Shown: positions 25,839-34,756, counted from the stretch's first letter. The stretch: DNA of 64,000 nucleotides from Pelagibacterium sp. 26DY04 (GCF_031202305.1 NZ_CP101731.1:3162001-3226000), one strand, 5' to 3'. Translations and numbers: made by a program. The notes: generated by a model not told the origin, from the sequence alone.

Positions 25839-28322
25839 CTATTCGGCGGCCGCAGTATAGGCGTTCGCCGGCTGCTGCGTCGAACGGGCCAGCTCCCCGG
25901 GTGCAAAATCGTCGACCTTGATGACCCGATCCGTCGCTTCATCCGCTTCACGCAGGATCACGGCTTCCTCCGACGTGATGATCCCTTTCTCGACGGCGTC
26001 GGCAATGGCGTCGCGGTCCAGCCGCCGGTCGATCTCGCCTTTCTTGAGAGCGCGGAAGAACTTTTTTTCGATCTCGGCGGCGGCTTCGACCTTGACCAGA
26101 GCATCTTCGAGAATGCCGGTGCGGTCGGCCGGATCGAAGGTCACATAGATGCCCCGGGTAAGCCGGTCGCGGAACGTGGATTGTCCGAGCACCGATTTGG
26201 CGAGGCGATAGTTCTCGCGGTCCGAGGAAGGACGCGCGCGACGACCGAGGGGGAAGATCAGGACGCCCAGTGCAAACCGAAGGAACGGGCTGGGAAAATT
26301 GTCGATGACTTCGCCCAGCCCCTTCTGGATCGAAGCGATGCGGTCGCGGGCGATGGCGTCGATGACCGGGATATCCTCGGGCATGCGGCCGTCATCCTCG
26401 TAGCGCTTGAGCGCCGTCGAGAGCAGGTAGAGATCGGAAAACACATCCGCCATGCGGCCCGAGAGCATCTGCTTGCGCTTGAGATCGCCACCCAGGAACG
26501 CCACGGTCCAGTCTCCGGCGAGCGCGAAGCTCTGGGAATAGCGGTGAAGCTGGCGATACCAGCCCTTGAGCTCGTGCTCGACCGGGGACGAGGCAAAGCG
26601 CCCGAAGGTGAGATTATGCCACCACGCAGCCGTCATATTGCGGAGCATGAAGCCGATGTGACCCGAAAAGGCCTTATCGAAATCGTGAAGGCCACGGCGC
26701 CTGTCGGGGTTCTGTGCTGCCTGGACTTCCTTGAGGAGATAAGGATGCGCGCGAAGGGCGCCCTGCGCGAAGGTGATCAGCGTGCGCGTCAGGATATTGG
26801 CGCCTTCGACGGTGATCGCCACGGGAATGGTCTGATAGCCGGCAAAGAGATAGTTCGAGGGCCCATCCTGGACCGCGCGTCCGCCGTGGATATCGAGAGC
26901 ATCATCGACGCGGCCGCGCATTTCCTCGGTGGTGCGGTATTTGAGCGCCGCCGAGATCACCGCCGGCTTCTGGCCGTCATCGACAATGGCCGCCGTCATG
27001 GCGCGCGAAGCTTCGAACTGGTAGGCGGATTTGACCATCCGGGCCAATCCTTCGCCCACACCTTCCATGGTGCCGATGGCAATGCCGAACTGGCGGCGGA
27101 TACGGGCATAGGCGGAGGTGGTGCGCAGCGCGCCCTTGATCGAGACCGTGCCGATAGCCGGCAGCGAAATGGCGCGGCCGGTGGCGAGGCACTCCATCAG
27201 CATGCGCCAGCCCTGCCCTGCGTATTCGGTGCCCCCAATCAGGAATTCCATGGGGATGAAGACATCCTTGCCCGAGGTCGGGCCATTCATGAAGGCGGCG
27301 CGGGCCGGAAGGTGGCGGCGGCCGATCTCGACGCCGGGATAATCGGCCGGGATCAGCGCCAGCGTGATGCCGACATCGGTGCCCTTGCCCAGGTGATTAT
27401 CGGGATCATAGAGGTTGAAGGCGACCCCGAGCAGGGTCGCGATGGGGGCAAGGGTGATGTAGCGCTTGTCCCAGGAGAGTTTGACGCCCAGAACCTGCTG
27501 GCCCTCATAGTCTCCATAAGTGACGACGCCAACGTCGCGCATGCCGGCGGCGTCCGAGCCGGCGTGCGGGCCAGTGAGAGCGAAGCAGGGCATTTCCTCG
27601 CCCCTGGCGAGGCGGCGCAGATATTTGTCCTGCTGTTCGGGCGTGCCGTATTTTTCCAGCAGCTCGCCCGGGCCGAGCGAATTGGGCACCATGACGGTGA
27701 TGCCGGCGGCAACCGAGCGCGAGGCGATCTTGGAGACGACCTGGCTTTGGGCTTGAGCGGAAAAGCCCAAGCCGCCATGCTCCTTGCCGATGAGCATGCC
27801 GAAAAAGCCGTTATCCTTCAAAAACTGCCAGACTTCGGGCGGCAGATCCATGAGGTTGTGGCGCGTATCCCAGTCGTCGATCATGGCGCAGACCGTCTCG
27901 CAAGGGCCTTCGAGGAAGGCCTGCTCCTCGGCGGTGAGGTCGGGCTTGCGGATGGCAAAGAGCTTGTCCCAATCCGGCCGCCCCGAGAAGATCTCGGCAT
28001 CCCAGCCGACCGTCCCGGCGTCGAGCGCTTCCTGCTCGGTGCGCGAGATGCGCGGCAGGATGGATTTGACCATCTTGTAGGCCGGACCGGTCAGAAGCGC
28101 TTGCCGAATGGGGGAAATCGCCAGCAGTGCCAGAACGAGGGCCGGCAGGAGGGCAACGATCCATCCCGGGACATTGGAGGAAAACGCCAACCCCTCTTCG
28201 GGGCGCAGCATGGCGAGAACACCGATCACCGCCGCCGCCAAGGCCCATTGCCAGAGCGCAGACTGGCGGATCGCCAGCACGAAAAAAGCGAGAACGCTCA
28301 GGATAACAAGTGCCAAAACCAT
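25839..28322 (-). CDS. fadE: Acyl-CoA dehydrogenase (FadE-type, membrane-anchored)
   Basis: First oxidative step of beta-oxidation. The 827 residues match the long FadE family, not the 380-residue ACADs. One to two N-terminal membrane helices (VLALVILSVLAFFVLAIRQS) precede the ACAD domains, with the FAD/substrate region CFALTGPHAGSDAAGM and RQFGIAIGTMEGV. The DUF1974 C-terminal part ends in DFAPGEL. The ATG at 28322 faces fadD across a 329-bp region holding two palindromic operators. Confidence 0.93.
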   Translation of the reverse strand: MVLALVILSVLAFFVLAIRQSALWQWALAAAVIGVLAMLRPEEGLAFSSNVPGWIVALLPALVLALLAISPIRQALLTGPAYKMVKSILPRISRTEQEALDAGTVGWDAEIFSGRPDWDKLFAIRKPDLTAEEQAFLEGPCETVCAMIDDWDTRHNLMDLPPEVWQFLKDNGFFGMLIGKEHGGLGFSAQAQSQVVSKIASRSVAAGITVMVPNSLGPGELLEKYGTPEQQDKYLRRLARGEEMPCFALTGPHAGSDAAGMRDVGVVTYGDYEGQQVLGVKLSWDKRYITLAPIATLLGVAFNLYDPDNHLGKGTDVGITLALIPADYPGVEIGRRHLPARAAFMNGPTSGKDVFIPMEFLIGGTEYAGQGWRMLMECLATGRAISLPAIGTVSIKGALRTTSAYARIRRQFGIAIGTMEGVGEGLARMVKSAYQFEASRAMTAAIVDDGQKPAVISAALKYRTTEEMRGRVDDALDIHGGRAVQDGPSNYLFAGYQTIPVAITVEGANILTRTLITFAQGALRAHPYLLKEVQAAQNPDRRRGLHDFDKAFSGHIGFMLRNMTAAWWHNLTFGRFASSPVEHELKGWYRQLHRYSQSFALAGDWTVAFLGGDLKRKQMLSGRMADVFSDLYLLSTALKRYEDDGRMPEDIPVIDAIARDRIASIQKGLGEVIDNFPSPFLRFALGVLIFPLGRRARPSSDRENYRLAKSVLGQSTFRDRLTRGIYVTFDPADRTGILEDALVKVEAAAEIEKKFFRALKKGEIDRRLDRDAIADAVEKGIITSEEAVILREADEATDRVIKVDDFAPGELARSTQQPANAYTAAAE

Positions 28323-28396
28323 AGGTCAGCCTCCCCTAGCCGGTGCGCGCCACATGCTCCTCGGCACGCCATCAAGGTTTGCTTAGAATACATCGG

Positions 28397-28412
28397 TGGA
28401 CGCAAACGTCAA
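28397..28412. promoter_or_regulatory. LiuR-like operator near fadE
   Basis: TGGACGCAAACGTCAA is an imperfect palindrome with GACG...CGTC arms and a 4-bp centre. It lies 75 bp upstream of the fadE start and shares 13 of 16 positions with the site near fadD. The form resembles sites of MerR-family LiuR regulators as I recall them. Confidence 0.6.
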
Positions 28413-28580
28413 CCTGATGCCTTTAAGGTCACCTGGCGCACAACGCGCACGATCCCCGCTGACAAACGCCACCACGCTTCTACAATGCCCGCCATTCCAG
28501 TTTCGTTTCACGATCGGCCGCACGGCTCTGTGAACGGGGCACTGCCGGATGGGTAAGGAACCTGGCCTAGCGTGAGGAGT

Positions 28581-28596
28581 TTGACGCTAACGTCAT
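28581..28596. promoter_or_regulatory. LiuR-like operator near fadD
   Basis: TTGACGCTAACGTCAT is an imperfect palindrome (TGACG...CGTCA arms), 56 bp upstream of the fadD start. The MerR gene downstream of fadD is the natural candidate for binding it, giving autoregulation. Confidence 0.62.
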
Positions 28597-28651
28597 GCCG
28601 TGACATAGTTCGTTCAAACAATACCGGACAAAAGTCCGTCGGAGGAGAACA

Positions 28652-30364
28652 ATGGACCACCCCGTCGCCGCCAATCGCCCATGGATCAAATCCTATCCCG
28701 ATGGGATCGAATGGGATACGCCGATAGACACCACTCCGGTGCATGAGCAGCTTTCGGCCTCCTGCGCCAAAATGGGCGACGCGACGGCACTGGACTTTAT
28801 GGGAGCGACCACATCGTTTCGCCGGCTCGGCGAGCAGATCAATGCCCTGGCCGGGGCGCTGCAGAGCGAACTGGGCATCGGAAAGGGCGATCGGGTGGCG
28901 CTGCTGATGCCCAACACGCCCTTTTACATCATCTCATACTTTGCCGTGCTGCGGATCGGGGCGACGGTGGTCAACTGCAATCCCCTCTATTCGGTGGGCG
29001 AACTCAGCCACATCGTCGCCAATTCCGGGGCGCAGACGCTGATCACGCTCGATCTCAAGGTGACGTTCGAGAGCGCTGACAAGCTAGCCAGCCAGGGCCA
29101 TATCAAAAAGCTGGTGGTCGCCCATTTCCCCAATGCCCTGCCCGGCGTCAAGAAGGTGCTCTACAAGACCCTCAAGCGCAGGGACCTGGCAAAACCCAAG
29201 GAGTCTGCGGCAAGCGAAACCATCGTTTCGTTCGAAGACCTTATCGCCCTGGGCAGGACGCCCACGACGGTCATGATAGACCCGGCCACGGACGTCGCCG
29301 TGCAGCAATATACCGGCGGCACAACGGGAACGCCCAAAGGTGCCATGCTCAGCCACGCCAATATCGCGGCCAATATGAGCCAGATCGACAAATGGGGGTG
29401 CGGGCTGTTCTATCCGCCTTCCAAGATCGTGGCCATTCTCCCCTTCTTCCATATCTTTGCGATGACCGTGTGCATGAACGTGCCGCTATGTTCGGGCGCG
29501 CAGGTGGTGATGCTGCCCCGCTTCGAGATGAAGGCGTTTCTCTCGCTGATGAAACGCACAAAGCCCAATGTGCTTCCGGCAGTGCCTACCCTGCTCCATG
29601 CCCTGGCCACCAAGGCACCGGCGACGGCGGAAATCCTGGCGCCCATCGAAGTGGCGATCTCGGGCGGGGCGGGACTTCCCGGCGAGACGCGCGAGGCGTT
29701 CGCGAAAAAATCGAAAGCCATTCTTGCCGAAGGCTATGGGCTGACGGAAGCCTCGCCCGTGGTGACCTGCGCCGCCCTGCGCGTGGCTTCCAAGCCCGGC
29801 TCGATCGGCCTGCCGCTCCCGGCCACCGATGTGCGTTTCGTGAGCATAGACGATCCGGCCCAGGAAATGCCGCGCGGTGAGCGGGGCGAACTGGTGGTCA
29901 AAGGGCCGCAGGTGATGCTCGGCTATTATGGCGACGAGGCGGGAACGCGAGAGGCGTTTACGCCCGACGGTTATCTGCGGACCGCCGATGTCGGCTATTT
30001 CGACGAGGACGGATACGTGTTCCTCGTCGACAGGATCAAGGACCTGATCATCTCTTCGGGGTTCAACGTCTATCCACGCGCCATCGAGGATGCGATCTAT
30101 AAGCACCCTGCGGTGGACGAAACCAATGTGATCGGGGTCAAGGACGAGTATCGCGGCGAAGCGCCGGTCGCCTATGTCAAGCTCAAGGACGGCGAGACGC
30201 TCACTCAAGAGGCGCTCAAGAGCTTCCTCAAGGACCACCTTTCAAAGCTCGAAATGCCGCGCGAGATCATTTTCAGGGACGAATTGCCGAAAACCATGAT
30301 CGGCAAGCTTTCCAAAAACGATCTGCGCGCCGATTATGAAAAGACCGTCAGGACCGGGGGATAG
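28652..30364 (+). CDS. fadD: Long-chain fatty-acid-CoA ligase
   Basis: Activates fatty acids to acyl-CoA via an acyl-adenylate. It has 570 residues, with the AMP-binding P-loop-like motif QYTGGTTGTPKGAMLSHANI, the A5 motif AEGYGLTEASPVV, GYLRTADVGYFDEDGYVFLV and the C-terminal hinge DRIKDLIISSGFNVYPRAIE with the catalytic Lys motif IGKLSKNDLR. GGAGGAG precedes the ATG. The MerR regulator starts 3 bp after the stop. Confidence 0.94.
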   Translation: MDHPVAANRPWIKSYPDGIEWDTPIDTTPVHEQLSASCAKMGDATALDFMGATTSFRRLGEQINALAGALQSELGIGKGDRVALLMPNTPFYIISYFAVLRIGATVVNCNPLYSVGELSHIVANSGAQTLITLDLKVTFESADKLASQGHIKKLVVAHFPNALPGVKKVLYKTLKRRDLAKPKESAASETIVSFEDLIALGRTPTTVMIDPATDVAVQQYTGGTTGTPKGAMLSHANIAANMSQIDKWGCGLFYPPSKIVAILPFFHIFAMTVCMNVPLCSGAQVVMLPRFEMKAFLSLMKRTKPNVLPAVPTLLHALATKAPATAEILAPIEVAISGGAGLPGETREAFAKKSKAILAEGYGLTEASPVVTCAALRVASKPGSIGLPLPATDVRFVSIDDPAQEMPRGERGELVVKGPQVMLGYYGDEAGTREAFTPDGYLRTADVGYFDEDGYVFLVDRIKDLIISSGFNVYPRAIEDAIYKHPAVDETNVIGVKDEYRGEAPVAYVKLKDGETLTQEALKSFLKDHLSKLEMPREIIFRDELPKTMIGKLSKNDLRADYEKTVRTGG

Positions 30365-30367
30365 ACG

Positions 30368-30787
30368 TTGAACAAGCACGATGCCGAAAAGCGGGACCTG
30401 TTCGCCATTGCCGATCTGGCAAAGGAGTTCGACATTTCCACCCGTGCGATCCGCTTTTATGAATCCAAGGGATTGCTCAAGCCCGATCGGCTGGGCTCGA
30501 CCCGCGTGTTCCGCCGCCGCGACAGGGCCAGGCTGATCCTGATCCTGCGCGGCAAGCGGCTGGGCTTCACCCTGCGCGACATCTCCGAATATCTCAGCCT
30601 CTATGACGCCGACCGGACGCGCACTGCCCAGGTCAAGCTTCTTGTCGAAAAGGTCGATGAGCGCCTGGCGCTGCTGCGGGCGCAACTGACCGACCTCGAG
30701 ACGACGATCGAGGAGTTGACCGAAATCCGCCAACTGGCCGACGAGCGGTTGCGGCAAGAAGCGGCCGAGGGCGAAGCGAAAAGCTAA
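30368..30787 (+). CDS. MerR family transcriptional regulator (LiuR-like)
   Basis: A 139-residue MerR regulator. The winged HTH is at about residues 13-55 (FDISTRAIRFYESKGLL, then VFRRRDRARLILILRGKRLG), followed by a long coiled-coil dimer helix. There is no Cys-rich metal-binding tail, so a metal sensor is unlikely. The start must be TTG at 30368: no ATG or GTG is in frame near the HTH, and GGGGGA lies 6 nt upstream, within the end of fadD. It is co-transcribed with fadD and probably controls the fad genes through the two palindromes at 28.4-28.6 kb. Confidence 0.88.
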   Translation: MNKHDAEKRDLFAIADLAKEFDISTRAIRFYESKGLLKPDRLGSTRVFRRRDRARLILILRGKRLGFTLRDISEYLSLYDADRTRTAQVKLLVEKVDERLALLRAQLTDLETTIEELTEIRQLADERLRQEAAEGEAKS

Positions 30788-30812
30788 GCCCAAACCAAAC
30801 TAGCCGCTGCCG

Positions 30813-32306
30813 CTAGATGTCGAACTTGATCCCCTGGGCCAAGGGCAGCTCGCGGGAATAGTTCACAGTGTTGGTCTGGCGGCGCATATAGGCCTTCCAG
30901 GCATCCGAGCCACTCTCGCGCCCGCCTCCGGTCTCCTTTTCGCCGCCGAACGCACCGCCGATCTCGGCGCCCGACGGTCCGATATTGACGTTGGCGATGC
31001 CGCAATCGGAGCCGGCGGCCGAAAGGAACGTCTCGGTCTCGCGCACATCGGTGGAAAAGATGCAGCTCGATAGCCCTTGCGGCACGTCGTTCTGAAGCGC
31101 GATGGCTTCCTCCAGCGTCTTGTAGGTCAAAACGTACAGGATGGGCGCGAAGGTCTCGTGTTTGACGATATCGGTCTGCTCGACCATTTCCACGATCGCC
31201 GGCCGGACATAGTGCCCGCCCGCCACCGCTTCGACCTTTTCACCACCAGTGATCTTGCCGCCTTGTGCCTTGGCCTTTTCCAAGGCGTGCTGCATGGCTT
31301 CGAACGCCTGATTGTCGATCAATGGTCCCACCAGCGTGCCCTTTTCGAGTGGATCGCCGATGGGCAGGCCGCCATAGACCGACTTCAGCTTTGCAACCAA
31401 TTGATCGCGCACATCTTCGTGCACAATGAGCCGGCGCAGGCTGGTACAGCGTTGGCCGCAGGTGCCGACCGCAGAAAAAACGATGGCCCGGACCGCGTTG
31501 TCGAGATCGGCGGAAGGCGCGACGATCATGGCGTTGTTGCCCCCCAATTCGAGGATCGTCCTGCCGAAACGTTCCGCAACCCTTGGACCGACGATCCGGC
31601 CCATACGGGTCGATCCGGTGGCCGAGATCAGCGGCACGTCCTTCGATCCCGTGAGCGCTTCGCCCACCTCGGCCCCGCCCACGGCCACCTGCAACATGCC
31701 CTGGGGCGCCTCGCCGAAGCGGGCCAACGCCTTTTCGAAGATCTTTTTGACCGCGAGCGCCGTCAGCGGGGTCTTTTCCGAAGGTTTCCAGATCGTCGTG
31801 TTGCCGCATATGGTCGCCAGCGCAAAGTTCCAGGCAAAAACCGCGACGGGGAAATTGAAGGCCGAGATAACGCCGGTCACCCCCAGCGGATGCCAGGTTT
31901 CCCGCATGGAATGGCCGGGACGTTCCGAAGCGATGGTCAGCCCGAAGAGCTGCCGCGACTGACCGACGGCAAGATCGCAGATGTCGATCATCTCCTGGAC
32001 CTCGCCCAGCCCCTCCTGGAGAATTTTGCCCGCTTCGAGCGACACCAGCGCGCCAAGCGCATCCTTGGCGGCGCGCAATTCCTCGCCGAACAGGCGGATC
32101 AACTCCCCGCGCCGTGGCGCCGGCACGAGCCGCCATTCTCCAAACGCCACCTTGGCCCGCGCGATCATCGCCTCGACATCGGAAGCGTCATGAGTTGCCA
32201 CCTCCCCGATCAGGGCTCCGTCTATGGGGCTGTGCACCTTGAGCGAGCCCCCGGTCAGGTCGGCGGGATCGAGAAAAGCCGCTTTGAGAATGTCGGCATG
32301 AGACAT
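30813..32306 (-). CDS. amaB: Aldehyde dehydrogenase, ALDH7 type (2-aminoadipate semialdehyde / piperideine-6-carboxylate dehydrogenase)
   Basis: A 497-residue NAD-dependent aldehyde dehydrogenase. Catalytic Glu region RTILELGGNNAMIV and nucleophile Cys in GTCGQRCTSLRR are visible. The C-terminal stretch GGEKETGGGRESGSDAWKAY is a hallmark of the ALDH7/antiquitin group that oxidises 2-aminoadipate 6-semialdehyde in lysine catabolism. The rest of a lysine pathway is not nearby. Gene symbol given on family grounds; the substrate could differ. Confidence 0.85.
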   Translation of the reverse strand: MSHADILKAAFLDPADLTGGSLKVHSPIDGALIGEVATHDASDVEAMIARAKVAFGEWRLVPAPRRGELIRLFGEELRAAKDALGALVSLEAGKILQEGLGEVQEMIDICDLAVGQSRQLFGLTIASERPGHSMRETWHPLGVTGVISAFNFPVAVFAWNFALATICGNTTIWKPSEKTPLTALAVKKIFEKALARFGEAPQGMLQVAVGGAEVGEALTGSKDVPLISATGSTRMGRIVGPRVAERFGRTILELGGNNAMIVAPSADLDNAVRAIVFSAVGTCGQRCTSLRRLIVHEDVRDQLVAKLKSVYGGLPIGDPLEKGTLVGPLIDNQAFEAMQHALEKAKAQGGKITGGEKVEAVAGGHYVRPAIVEMVEQTDIVKHETFAPILYVLTYKTLEEAIALQNDVPQGLSSCIFSTDVRETETFLSAAGSDCGIANVNIGPSGAEIGGAFGGEKETGGGRESGSDAWKAYMRRQTNTVNYSRELPLAQGIKFDI

Positions 32307-32468
32307 CGATGGTTCCTCATTGTTCTGGCACCGGCCGTCAGGGGCCGGTTTACCGCCAAGTCTAGAGGAAGCGCATCGCGGGGCAAAACGATGTTTGGTG
32401 ATCGCTTGATGACCAGGGCTGATCCATAAGGCCAGCGCCCCACGACGGGGCGCCGGGTCCGCGCTTTC

Positions 32469-33338
32469 TTATTGCTCGAAGAAACCCGCCGGGGTTTCGC
32501 CAGCCAGGAACGGCTCGATGAAGGCATAGAGCAGATCGGGCTGGCTGATGACCGCCGTATGGGAGGTGGCGGGCATGATGGCGAGGCGCGACTGCGGCAA
32601 CGGAACGCCCATATCGCCCATGACCCCGCCACCGAGCAGATTGAACAATTCAACCGAATGCTCAAGCGTCACGACATCGGCATCCCCGGCGATGATCAGT
32701 ACCGGCGCTTCGAGTTCTCCCACATCCTCGGTCCAATCGAACGTCTCGTGCTCAAGGGCGATCATCTTCTCGATGAAGGCATCGAACCCTTCCGGATCGG
32801 GAGCCAGTTCGGCCCAGCCTTCCTCGAAGAATGCGAACATCTCCGGCCCCATATCAGGGACCATGGCCAGATACTCTTCCTGCATGCCCTCATAGGTGAA
32901 CGAGGTCGAGGCGGCGATGAGCTGGTCGATCTTTTCGGGGTAGTCGATGGCGAATTTCAGCCCCGCCGCCGCGCCCATGGAATAGCCGAACACATCGGCC
33001 TTTTCGATGCCGACCGCGTCCATGAAGGCGGCAACGTCACTGGCGAGGTTGGGGTAATTGATCGGGCGGTCGATATCGGTGGTGCGTCCGTGGCCCTGGA
33101 ACTCGATGGCATAGACGGTATGGGTCTGGGCCAGCATCGGGATGATCTCACCCATGGTATCGATGTTCATGTGGGCGCCGTGCAAAACGATCATCGGGTC
33201 GCCCTCCCCGGAGACCTCGTAATACATCTCCATGCCATTGACCTCGACGCGGTCGCCCTGCGGCTCGGACTGGGCCAGAGCCGGACCAGTGGCAATGAGG
33301 CTCGCAACGATCAGCGCGGCCGATGAGAATTTGGTCAT
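32469..33338 (-). CDS. Exported alpha/beta hydrolase
   Basis: 289 residues with a signal peptide (MTKFSSAALIVASLIATGPA, cleavage before QSEPQGD). The alpha/beta hydrolase core follows: oxyanion region VLHGAHMN, nucleophile elbow GYSMGA near residue 118 and a late His (TSHTAVI). It resembles epoxide-hydrolase or haloperoxidase-like proteins in the periplasm; the substrate is unknown. Its end is 162 bp from the ALDH gene start on the same strand. Confidence 0.85.
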   Translation of the reverse strand: MTKFSSAALIVASLIATGPALAQSEPQGDRVEVNGMEMYYEVSGEGDPMIVLHGAHMNIDTMGEIIPMLAQTHTVYAIEFQGHGRTTDIDRPINYPNLASDVAAFMDAVGIEKADVFGYSMGAAAGLKFAIDYPEKIDQLIAASTSFTYEGMQEEYLAMVPDMGPEMFAFFEEGWAELAPDPEGFDAFIEKMIALEHETFDWTEDVGELEAPVLIIAGDADVVTLEHSVELFNLLGGGVMGDMGVPLPQSRLAIMPATSHTAVISQPDLLYAFIEPFLAGETPAGFFEQ

Positions 33339-33440
33339 ATCGTCTCTCCTCTTATGGCAAGGGACAGCGTCCCCTTCGCCGATAAGACGAGCCAGGGCGC
33401 TGCCAGCCGACAGAACGATACGCTTTTTTTGAAACGAGGA

Positions 33441-34043
33441 TCAGACCTGAGCCGCGGCACGGCGCCATAAAGTGGGGTCCCCCTCCTCCATCACCGCCAG
33501 CAGGGCCTTCATTTCCGCGCGGAACCGCCGCCAGAATCCGGGGTCGTGCGCCGAGATGGTGCGGGCATTGTCGATGAGATCGGCCAGCTTGATGGTCTTG
33601 GCCTCGACCGGTGCCTTGGCCGTATGCAACAGGTCGATATGCTTGCGCGCCGCACGGTTGCCGTCCTGCGGGCGCGACACATCGGTGAGCCAATCGACGA
33701 GATCGCGGACCTCGTTCCCAAATTGGGCCCCGATCTCCTCGAGCGTCGCCGGAGTATCCTCGACCACATCGTGAAGGAGCGCGGCGGCCAGCATTTCCTC
33801 GGTGTGAGGCACCAATTTCACAAGTTCGGCTACCGCGATAGGGTGCACGATATAGGGCTCATCGACATATTTGCGCCGCTGGCTGATGGCCCCGTGGGCG
33901 GCACTGGCGAAGCGGTAGGCGCCGATGACGAGTTCGGAGGCGCTGATGCGGTCGACAACGATCTGCTCCAGCGCCTCTTCGCTATGAGCGGCCTTGAGGG
34001 ATGGAATGGGGCGCGCGGTCAGGGTCGGGTATTTCGTCTTCAT
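33441..34043 (-). CDS. HD-domain hydrolase resembling small alarmone hydrolases (MESH1/SpoT-HD type)
   Basis: A 200-residue protein that is all HD domain. The SpoT-type hydrolase motifs are in order: RRKYVDEPYIVHPIAVAELV (H67), LLHDVVEDT (H91, D92) and IKLADLIDNARTI. There is no synthetase or TGS domain, so if it acts on (p)ppGpp it can only degrade it. The ATG at 34043 starts MKTKYPTLTARPIP; an upstream extension overlaps the whole previous gene. It overlaps the DUF2188 gene by 62 bp in another frame and is the last gene of the EcfG-type operon starting at 34573. Confidence 0.82.
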   Translation of the reverse strand: MKTKYPTLTARPIPSLKAAHSEEALEQIVVDRISASELVIGAYRFASAAHGAISQRRKYVDEPYIVHPIAVAELVKLVPHTEEMLAAALLHDVVEDTPATLEEIGAQFGNEVRDLVDWLTDVSRPQDGNRAARKHIDLLHTAKAPVEAKTIKLADLIDNARTISAHDPGFWRRFRAEMKALLAVMEEGDPTLWRRAAAQV

Positions 34044-34329
34044 CGAGCGTGCGTCCGTGACGATCACGGGCTTCCTGGTTGTCGGGGAGGTCGTCTTCGA
34101 CCCCGGCTTCCGGTCTGCGATCTCCCGGAGCGAACTCGTTGTGCCAATTGCCTTCGGCATCCTGGTACTCGATCTGCTCGTCACGATCGCCCACCTGCTG
34201 GCGCTGCGCGGCCTCCTCGGCCGCCCTATGCGCCGCCTCATGGGTCGCAAAGGTTTCCGAGAACACATCGCCCACCTTGTAGGCGAAGCCTCCGTCGTGC
34301 TCGACGACTTCGTAGGTCACCTTCACCAT
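33982..34329 (-). CDS. DUF2188 domain protein
   Basis: 115 residues. The N-terminal DUF2188 domain (MVKVTYEVVEHDGGFAYKVG, SETFATHEAAHRAAEEAAQR) is followed by a second conserved piece, YQDAEGNWHNE, and an acidic Arg/Asp-rich tail. Small stress-linked protein of unknown function. Its ATG is 1 bp after the stop of the DUF2934 gene, and its last 62 bp overlap the HD gene, so the three are one operon. Confidence 0.82.
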   Translation of the reverse strand: MVKVTYEVVEHDGGFAYKVGDVFSETFATHEAAHRAAEEAAQRQQVGDRDEQIEYQDAEGNWHNEFAPGDRRPEAGVEDDLPDNQEARDRHGRTLDEDEIPDPDRAPHSIPQGRS

Positions 34330-34330
34330 G

Positions 34331-34573
34331 TCATTTCCTTTCGCTCTGGTCGTCCTTGGCGGATGGCAATGGCCCGCCCTTGAAGGGTTTGGCACCCGTT
34401 GCCGATTCCGTCGCATCCGCCCCGCCTCCCGGGCTTCCCGGCAGATCGGGGTCGCCGGCAAGCTCGGCCTGGGCCTGAAGCCAGTGGGCCTGGTGCTTGC
34501 CGTGGGGACAGCCTTCACGTTCCCAAATCTCATAAGCGCGCCGGCGAATGGCTTCGGTGTCGATCTCGTTCAT
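34331..34573 (-). CDS. DUF2934 domain protein
   Basis: An 80-residue protein. The DUF2934 core is IRRRAYEIWEREGCPHGKHQ followed by HWLQAQAEL, then a Gly/Ala/Pro-rich tail. GGAGGAG precedes the ATG at 34573. Proteins with this domain are common in rhizobia and often sit with stress genes; the function is unknown. First gene of the three-gene operon that ends with the HD hydrolase, 44 nt from a predicted EcfG-type start site. Confidence 0.82.
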   Translation of the reverse strand: MNEIDTEAIRRRAYEIWEREGCPHGKHQAHWLQAQAELAGDPDLPGSPGGGADATESATGAKPFKGGPLPSAKDDQSERK

Positions 34574-34623
34574 CTCTGCTCCTCCCTGCCGTGTATGGAC
34601 GGCTTTGTGCGTGGCGGGCACAA

Positions 34624-34648
34624 CGCGAACAACAAGGGTTTGTTCGCC
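34624..34648 (-). promoter_or_regulatory. EcfG-type promoter for the DUF2934-DUF2188-HD operon
   Basis: On the minus strand CGAAC (34648-34644), 16 bp, then CGTT (34627-34624). This is one base off the GGAAC-N16/17-CGTT consensus of the alphaproteobacterial general stress sigma factor. The expected start site is about 44 nt upstream of the DUF2934 ATG. Confidence 0.65.
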
Positions 34649-34692
34649 CGATCAGCGTAGATTAAACGCATGCCCGCTTTGCGACGGCGCCA

Positions 34693-34718
34693 GGAACTCT
34701 TGGCGAGGACAGCGTGTT
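34693..34718 (+). promoter_or_regulatory. Possible EcfG-type promoter for the DUF3008 gene
   Basis: GGAAC at 34693 is followed after 17 bp by TGTT (or after 15 bp by CGTG). The -35 is perfect but the -10 is imperfect. The distance to the ATG at 34757 is right for a short leader. Confidence 0.4.
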
Positions 34719-34756
34719 TTCAGAGACGGACCAACACCCTCCGATGGAGCAGTGAG

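Larger units (their letters stand above)
28323..28651. other. 329-bp divergent control region fadE / fadD
   Basis: No gene is supported here; an 78-codon minus-strand frame at 28508-28744 lies across the fadD start and has no features of a protein. It contains two similar operator palindromes (28397-28412 and 28581-28596) and the fadD ribosome-binding site GGAGGAG. Confidence 0.75.

Noticed and set aside
26181..28556. A 791-codon plus-strand frame opposite fadE
   Set aside because: It is antisense to a clear FadE gene, is Gly/Arg/His/Asp-rich and has no domain. Long shadow frames are common in GC-rich DNA.
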